64,000 nucleotides of DNA from Euryodendron excelsum (lineage: Eukaryota > Streptophyta > Magnoliopsida > Ericales > Pentaphylacaceae), in contig CM065397.1 of NCBI GenBank assembly GCA_033060915.1, forward strand, positions 15,903,501 through 15,967,500, in the 5' to 3' direction. The notes beneath the pieces are model-generated. The model was given only the letters and a program-made list of their open reading frames with translations, made no database searches and had not been told where the DNA came from. The first letter of the stretch is position 1. Each line of letters starts with the position of its first letter. Both the position numbers and the translations under genes were made by a program. This document shows, piece by piece, positions 57,479 to 64,000 of the stretch.

Positions 57479-58200
57479 CGCATTTGGAGACGCAACGCTA
57501 TAACTGTAAGTTCTCGCTTCAATAGCTTGTATTCTAAATACCAAATACATACTCTAGGGTCCAATATAACTCAAAATTTGAATTACAATCAAAAAAATTT
57601 TGTTCGTGGAATTGCTAACACTAAAAGTCGTAATACCTTTGATTATGTGTGCGTTACTATGGGTGCCAAGATATTTTTAGCACAAAGACACATGGGATTG
57701 TCCCATGACACTATATGTATTAGCGTTGAGTAGATATTTATATACTAGTGAGCAACTTACAGTACTTAACCTAATAAATTGTGTTGTAGGGCTTTCACCT
57801 CAACTTAGCTTGAGGTGCCAAGCTAATCTTGTAGGCTCATAGGCTAAAATGGCTATAATGCCCTTAGCCTTAATGGTATGTTTGAATCTTAGATTCATTA
57901 GGAAAACAAAAATGAAAGGGAACTAAATTTATTTATGTATTCATTTCTCATCATAACCAAAGAAAACAAAACAAAACAAAAATATTTGAAAAATATTTAA
58001 TCATTTTCGTTTTATATACCTAACCAACAAAATTAATAAATAATTAAATTTAGCTTTTTTTTCCCTTTATTTTCTTTCCTTATCCTTTTCATTTCTTTTT
58101 ACTTTCCCTCCACAAATCTAAGATCCAAACTTGTCTAGAGAAAAATAAATTGTAAAATAAAAAAAATAAAAAAATGAAAGTTCAAGATTGCCTCTCGTTT

Positions 58201-58294
58201 CTTCCTTCATTGACTACACATTGAAGCATAAGGGAACACTGATCTCATTGCGTGTCCATTGTCTTTCTAATTGCACCAGGAAAAGAATTAGAAG
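58201..58294 (+). promoter_or_regulatory. 5' leader of the DUF247 gene, possible splice acceptor
   Basis: TCTTTCTAATTGCACCAG|GA at 58263-58280 looks like a plant 3' splice site with a branch-like CTAAT, 15-20 bases before the start codon. A leader intron is therefore possible; a candidate donor GGTATG lies near 57869. A TATA-like TATATA at 58012-58017 would fit an unspliced leader instead. Both are inference. Confidence 0.35.
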
Positions 58295-59527
58295 ATGGAA
58301 GGTACCTCCATTCCATTGGCAACTTCTATTGGACAAATGTTAACAAGCTTGCCTCCAATATTGCCCAAGTGTTGTATCAGTCGAGTTCCCAGAAAACTTC
58401 GCGAATTGAATGAAAAGGCCTACGTACCTCGGATGATTTCTATCGGCCCTCTTCATCACGGAAAACTGGATTTGATAGACATGGAAAAGCAAAAGATGAG
58501 GTATTTAAGGGCATTTCTTGGTCGTACCACAATGAATTTGGAGAATTGTGTTAAAGTGATAAAGGAGTGGGAAGAGAGAATCCGAAATTGTTATGAAGAA
58601 AGCATTAACCTTAGCAGTGATGAATTTGTTAAAATGGTTCTACTGGACAGCAGTTTCATCATTGAGAGCATTGTGAAGTATAGCTTGCGAGAGGAGACAT
58701 GGGGGTGGAACTCATATCTGACGACGGACTTGATATTACTTGAAAATCAGCTTCCCTTCTTTGTTCTTGAGGACCTATTCAACCTAGCCTTTGTCACTTA
58801 CAAGCAAAGATTTGATCTTGATTCATTTGTAAAGCTTTCTGTGATCTACTTCAGTAATATAATGCTCATCGAGGACATTGATTCAGATAGGGTTTCAAGT
58901 TCTGGATTAAATCATTTTGTTGATTTATTGAGGATATTTCATCTACCATCCTCCCCAAGGTCATTCCCAGCAGGTAGTGCAAAATTCATACGAATTCAAA
59001 ATGCAACAACCCTTCACGAGAAAGGAGTGAAGTTTAAGATTGGCTCAAGCACGCGCTTGCTAGACATACATTATGGTAAAGGATTGTTAGGAATCCCACG
59101 CTTCTCCATACAAGACGGTACAGAAATTGTGCTTAGAAACCTCATTGCCCTGGAGATTTATCTCTATTCAGGGAATAGTTACATACTTGATTACATTTGC
59201 TTCATGGATGGCCTTATTGACACCCCTAAAGATGTAGACATCCTTGTTCAGAATGGAATTTTGGAGAATTGGCTTGGTGACAACTCTACCGTGGCAAACA
59301 TAATAAACAATCTTACGTCAGAAGTTTTTATTTGGGGTAACAACTTCTATTACTCTCCTCTTTCCAGTGACCTGAATTCATATTGCGAGGTTCCTTGGCA
59401 CAACTGGAAAGCAACACTGAATCGAGATTATTTCAGTACTCCATGGAGAGTTGCTTCTACATTTGCTGCAGTTATATTGCTTGTGCTTACTTTTATACAA
59501 ACCATTTGTTCTCTCATCCCCCGTTGA
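58295..59527 (+). CDS. DUF247 (UPF0481) family protein, intact
   Basis: A single uninterrupted 410-codon frame with a good start context (A at -3, G at +4). The protein shows the whole DUF247 signature: VPRMISIGPLHHG (residues 44-56), MEKQKMRYL (63-71), MVLLDSSFIIE (114-124), ILLENQLPFFVLEDLF (147-162), GVKFKI (244-249), GIPRFSIQDGTE (266-277), RNLIALE (281-287), YICFMDGLIDTPKDVDIL (300-317) and WKATLNRDYFSTPWRV (371-386). One hydrophobic segment near 384-407 predicts a C-terminal membrane anchor. No signal peptide is evident. Length is normal, toward the short end of the family. The family is plant-specific, often tandemly duplicated and mostly of unknown biochemical function. Some grass members lie at the S and Z self-incompatibility loci, but nothing here shows such a role. 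An AATAAA lies at 59843-59848. This is the only gene in the window that looks functional. Confidence 0.96.
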   Translation: MEGTSIPLATSIGQMLTSLPPILPKCCISRVPRKLRELNEKAYVPRMISIGPLHHGKLDLIDMEKQKMRYLRAFLGRTTMNLENCVKVIKEWEERIRNCYEESINLSSDEFVKMVLLDSSFIIESIVKYSLREETWGWNSYLTTDLILLENQLPFFVLEDLFNLAFVTYKQRFDLDSFVKLSVIYFSNIMLIEDIDSDRVSSSGLNHFVDLLRIFHLPSSPRSFPAGSAKFIRIQNATTLHEKGVKFKIGSSTRLLDIHYGKGLLGIPRFSIQDGTEIVLRNLIALEIYLYSGNSYILDYICFMDGLIDTPKDVDILVQNGILENWLGDNSTVANIINNLTSEVFIWGNNFYYSPLSSDLNSYCEVPWHNWKATLNRDYFSTPWRVASTFAAVILLVLTFIQTICSLIPR

Positions 59528-60411
59528 GTTTTAGACTTGCATTCGTGTATATAAATTTGGTGATGAAAATCTGGTGAAAAAAGTTGGTGGCTCTAGCATT
59601 ACTCTTTTTATTATTGGTTGTGGCATTCAATGTTAACTATTGAAGTTGTGTTTAAATAGTTGTATTTATAGTAGTAATTAAGGATTCAGTTCTTTTGGAT
59701 GGGGTTATTAATATATCATTGTGATTGTAATACATCGAGTTGCAAGAATAGTTTTCGAATATACGTGAATTTTAAACATCAATTCTTAGAGATTGAATGC
59801 GAAAGCATATCCAGTCTGTGGCATGATTGATTCAGAACTTGAAATAAATGTACAAAATAAGCCTCTGTATATTAGAGCAAAGCTTTTCCTCTCATTCTCT
59901 GATAATTTTGTAACAAATAGTTATTTAGGGCATAGACTAGAAAGAGGACCTAGCCATTTAGTGAGGGGGGCTGCATGCAAGGCACGCAACCCTAGTGCCC
60001 AATGTATGTGTGCAATACACAGCATTTAGATTGATGGTTTGTATTTCTCAGCGTACATGTACTTAGATTTTAAACTTCACTTTGATTGGAAGTGCAAATA
60101 AATAGTAGTGGTTTAGAATGAGGAAGATGAGGCTAAATGTAGTACAATTATTAACTCTACTACATGACATTTATGGATAAATGAAGAATGCAATGGATAG
60201 ATATTTCATAAAGAATAAGCAGTAAAACGTAGGAATTGGAAAATACAATAAATTGATGAACGAAAAATCCGACCTATGTACAAAGTAAGAGTTGAAGAGA
60301 GATGTTTGGCTGGTTGATCACAAATTGTTTACATAACCAAATTATAATTGAATGTAGCTAAATATGCAACATTCAAACTCTGAACAACTCTTATGTCCCT
60401 CTTGCACAAAA
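59528..60411. other. Downstream stretch without recognisable gene
   Basis: Presumed 3' untranslated region of the DUF247 gene followed by AT-rich DNA. The frame 59793-60029 has no protein character that I recognise. Confidence 0.55.
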
Positions 60412-60596
60412 TTACATTGAATGGGATGTTGAGGTACTGTCAGATAAAATTACTAATGAAGAAGAGAGAGAGAGATGTCTAAATTTGCCATCTCGCCAGT
60501 TTTGGAAGATTTGAGGGTGAGAAGTATGAAGGACAGGCTGAGAAGAACCGATTATTCGAGAATAACTGATATTTTTCCTTCTTTTGATCTCATCGC
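60412..60596 (-). CDS. Candidate last exon of a - strand gene
   Basis: On the - strand a good 3' splice site (TTATTTTCATTGTATAG) is followed at 60596 by a frame open for about 61 codons to TAA (60412-60414), entered in phase 1. Visible residues include DEIKRRKNISYSR and HPQIFQNWRDGKF. I do not recognise a family. Upstream on the same strand are a CT run (61006-61045) and TATATATAA words near 61075-61085, as in many plant leaders, but no first coding exon in matching phase could be found. It may be a small gene, a non-coding RNA or chance. Confidence 0.22.
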
Positions 60597-61005
60597 CTAT
60601 ACAATGAAAATAAGATTAAGCTTTAAAATGAGAGTTAGTTAAAAGTTTTATTACAATGATGATATTAATTTTTCACAAAAATAATTGTGAGTTCTTTAAA
60701 ATGATGAACACTTGAATGAGAAGTTGTATTTGTTTACCTATTAAATTCTTGGGAGTGTTTAAAACATCATAATTTGTTACGCTTAGTTTTTGCAGCACCA
60801 TATTTGTGCATTTTTTTTTTTAAGATATAGAATTGTTTAATGGTACCATCTACATTACAACATAACAATGATTAGACTTGTTAAGAAGAAATTCATAGAA
60901 GAGGGATAAAATAAACTTTATGTTTTGTTAGCTAGAGTTAGTGAAGATAGCAGGAGGAATGACCATTAAAAAATCTGGTTCGGCAATAACTATGGGTTAA
61001 GGCTT

Positions 61006-61045
<40 letters not shown>
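61006..61045 (+). repeat. GA microsatellite
   Basis: Uninterrupted GA run of about 20 units. It creates the Ser-Leu-rich - strand frame 60938-61201, which I do not call a gene. Confidence 0.95.
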
Positions 61046-61046
<1 letters not shown>

Positions 61047-61047
<1 letters not shown>

Positions 61048-62565
61048 CAGAATGATGGAGGTGTCGTCGGTGATTATTATATATACCATACATATATTGC
61101 AACCAGTCAAAGGAGCAAGTGAGATGAGACACGTGAGAAGCACAAGAAAGAGGCACGTCGCCTAACGGAAGAAAACAATGTTTTGAGAAGTTCAAAGCCA
61201 AGGACGGTGCTCATGTGATGGTTTGAAGTGCTGCTATAGTACGTATGTCATGAATGATGTGACACATGTATCAAAAGTTTTAAATGACAGGATTAAAATG
61301 CCAATCTCTCATTAGTTGAGAATCGAAGATTCTTGTTTCTCATTGGCGAAGTATATGTATCCACGTGATAGCAGTGGCGTGTTAGTAGGTTGGATAGCTC
61401 ATTTACGATATCGTATAAAAGAGCTAAACAAAGTGTTATTAAGAATTTTAGTATAGAATGAAAAAAATGTCAATAAACCCGACATACGGATGGTCTTCTT
61501 TGAAGTTTAGCACAAGTACATATATATTTACATTTATATATGCCTATAAAAATAGTTCGTAACGTAGATAATTTTATTAGATAATTTTTTTGTGTATGAA
61601 TTTATTTGTTATTAATTTAATGGCTAATTGATTATGTTTTTGAAAAAGTGTAAAGCATAACTATATTATATTTATCAATTAATGCAGTGTAAATGCATTA
61701 GTTGTATGATATAAATAATGATGCTTTAAGCACTCTCAAAAACATAATATTGATTGTTTAGATAATAATTATTAGCGATTTAGACTTGATGTGTTTTAGT
61801 GATAATGAAAGATATAGTTAATCAGAGAAGACACAACTATGGCATATGAAAAGCTGATAAATTTGTTTCAATCATACCAAAACACGCTGATTTAGTATGA
61901 AAACTTTCAAATACTATTTTTTTGGGGAAAGTATTATTTAGTCACTCAGAGATGGGCTGAAAAGATGAAACAAATTAGTAACAAAATTAAAAAGCATATT
62001 ACTAAATTTCACCAAAAGAGAAAAAAATAAAATATCAAACAATTCACATCCACATAAGAACAGAAGTACAAATTAATGAGGAAAACAACAACTAATTCAA
62101 AAAAATATAAGCAATATATATTAAATACAAAATAAAACCTTTTCTTTTACCCCTAGTTCTTCATCACGCAATTAAAATGAATAGCTCCAAAACAAACATG
62201 ATTCACAAAGAAAATTATTTCTTACTATCAAAAGCATTGGCAAGAAAGTAACATGCACGAGCTGATAGAAAAATATAGTATATTGTCAAAATATTAGATG
62301 AAAGAAATGAGAACCAAAAGCCAATAAAGAAATTAGAGCAAGAACAATTCAGCAAGCTCGTCGTCAACCATATTATTTTTTTTTACCAAAGCAGCAAGAG
62401 AGAATAGAAACTACATAGCAACAGTTGTACTTCAACAAAGCTATACAGTTGTATTTCAATAGTTGTATAGAAACCATATACGATATATTACCTACAGCAT
62501 TGGAAGGAATCGAAGAAGATGAATTGGAGAAGCAAAAACCATTGAAAACCCCATTAGTACAAATT

Positions 62566-62609
<44 letters not shown>

Positions 62610-63490
62610 ATTTTGCAAAATACTAAAATAAGGTTTTCTTCAGCAAAGAATAGAGATAGTCATCAGTAGGTGAAAGCACTTGAATAAGAGAATTACTTAA
62701 TATATTACCGTATTCGTAAATATGAAACTATAATATCAGCATTTGTATTAACTCGAGCAATATAGTAGTTGTCTACGTATATATAGTGCATATAGACTAC
62801 ATGATAAAAATCATGACAAACAACACAAGTATTCTCTTAGCATCATTTTCCTTGTATCAAGCTTAAAGAGGATGAAATAATTTTTATAAAAATTCTATCC
62901 ATTCACCTTTCAAAAAAACCGAATTCGTGAAGTCCCTTTGAATTACTTCATGTATCGTGTTCCAAGAACACACACACAAACAACTTACTAGAGCATAATT
63001 AATCACTTCATATATTTTATAGCTAATATTATAGACATAAGTAGAGAAGTACATAAAAAGAAGGTAGCCAAAGTAGAAGTATGTCAAAGATAAAACATGG
63101 AAAAAGAAAAAGAAATATCCATTTTAGTCCATTCTAAAGGAAGGAAAAAACACATAACCAGCTTTATAGATATACACATAAAAGTTCAGTATTAATTTTG
63201 TTGTTTTTTTAAAGGAAGCGATACACACATATCAATAAGAAAAGAAGAATGAAGAAAAGTCATCTCTGAGCATGAATACGAAATTGACATTTAAGAGTTT
63301 CTTAGTAGTAAAGCAAAAAAAAATAAACCAAAACAGTTAGAACGTGTTTTAGAAAAATAAAAAAGATTAAAAATAGAGCATATTATATAATTTGTTGCGT
63401 GTGTTTAGAAGGAAAGCCGAATATCTGTTCAGGAAAAAAAATTGAAAACGTAATTTTAATAGGCAAGAGACACGAGTAGAAGCAGCAGCG
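61047..63490. other. Very AT-rich stretch without recognisable gene
   Basis: No open frame with protein character on either strand, no RNA gene and no named repeat. It includes a GA microsatellite at 62567-62608. Confidence 0.55.
62567..62608 (+). repeat. GA microsatellite
   Basis: Uninterrupted GA run of about 20 units. Confidence 0.95.
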
Positions 63491-63537
63491 ATGTCTGTAG
63501 CAAATCGTCAGGAGCGCAGAAAGACCGGTGAGTGAGC
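63491..63537 (+). CDS. Candidate first coding exon of a gene leaving to the right
   Basis: ATG after GCAGCAGCG opens MSVANRQERRKT and runs into a consensus splice donor (ACCG|GTGAGT, GT at 63538-63539), exon phase 1. It is a short GC-richer island in very AT-rich DNA. The next exon is not recognisable in the remaining 460 bases (63540-64000), which otherwise hold nothing I can name. Unrecognised protein; could be chance. Confidence 0.22.
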
Positions 63538-64000
63538 TTATACATAAAGAAAGAGAGAGGACTAATTCAAGAGAGAGTTAGTTTAATGGTAATAGTATTG
63601 ACATTGCAAGCAAATAATTTGATAATGGAAGCACAGACATACGTGAGTATTTTGAGATTGTAAAAGAATAAGTTAATGATATTGTGGCATTTTTAATCAG
63701 GGAAAGTATTAACATTGCTTTAAAATTTGTCATTGATTTGAGTAGTTTCAATTGGTTGTTTATTGTTTGATTTGGATATTTTGCTGGCTTCTGATATTAA
63801 AAAGCTATAGTTGTGATCAAACAGATTGACAGAATATATTGTAATAACTAAGTTTCGTGGTTGGAATGTTTTAACTTATTGTATATATTCAGTCGGTTTT
63901 ATTGATCACAACTAATACAACTCAGCATTAGAAGTCAAAACAATTGAGAAGAGAAAATATATAGAGATGTAATGGTTATGTTTAAAAAAGTATATATGTT

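Larger units (their letters stand above)
54784..58200. other. Gene-poor stretch between the Ogre-like cluster and the DUF247 gene
   Basis: No convincing gene. It contains two short tandem duplications, a TA/TG microsatellite and a small chromovirus-type remnant (separate entries). The frame 56929-57330 (133 codons) has no recognisable domain, is rich in Phe and Ser, and I take it as chance. Confidence 0.55.

Noticed and set aside
57371..57733. 120-codon open frame with a duplicated 15-residue segment
   Set aside because: No family match, no start context or splice signals, and the duplication is a 45-bp DNA duplication that keeps the frame by length alone.
60938..61201. 87-codon - strand protein with a Ser-Leu run
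   Set aside because: The run is a translated CT microsatellite and the rest shows no domain; the region fits a leader better than a coding sequence.

Overview
This window looks like plant nuclear DNA, most likely from a eudicot. It is AT-rich and intron-bearing, and it is built mainly from LTR retrotransposons of kinds known only from plants: Ty1/copia, and the Tat/Ogre and Athila lineages of Ty3/gypsy. It also holds a tRNA-derived SINE, fragments of a plant En/Spm-type transposase, and one intact plant-specific DUF247 (UPF0481) gene. I do not identify the species.

Layout. 1-3192: possible end of a gene running in from the left, then three diverged copies of one repeat and several short tandem duplications. 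3193-8555: complete but dead Ty1/copia element on the + strand, with both LTRs and a perfect 5-bp target-site duplication. 8561-13511: AT-rich DNA carrying a spliced transposase (Transposase_24-like) pseudogene with a SINE in one intron. 13512-20960: internally deleted Ogre-like element on the - strand. 20961-27417: Athila-like element on the - strand with LTR, primer site and gag but no recognisable pol. 27463-29413: RNase H/integrase part of an Athila-like pol on the + strand, back to back with the previous LTR. 29414-32324: its tail, with a promoter-like module and GA runs. 32325-37329: a 5-kb LTR. 37330-44806: internal region with a hypervariable minisatellite-rich 3' part, decayed gag and an Arg-tRNA primer site. 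44807-54783: a second 5-kb LTR, split by a 5.1-kb solo LTR (47755-52865) that has its own target duplication. 54784-64000: mostly gene-poor DNA holding the DUF247 gene (58295-59527) and two weak exon candidates.

The only convincingly functional host gene is the DUF247 gene. Everything from about 13.5 to 54.8 kb is retrotransposon. The Ogre-like LTRs are the most structured sequence here. Read on the - strand, each has a U3 made of tandem arrays (81-bp or 47-bp units, plus about 155-bp units in some), a cluster of GGCGCC inverted repeats, a TATAAATA box, and in four of the five copies a long pyrimidine-rich transcribed stretch. The 81-bp unit appears to be a 47-bp unit joined to a 34-bp module that occurs singly in the oldest nested copy. 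Many long open frames in these LTRs are by-products of the repeats (81 = 27 x 3) and are not genes.
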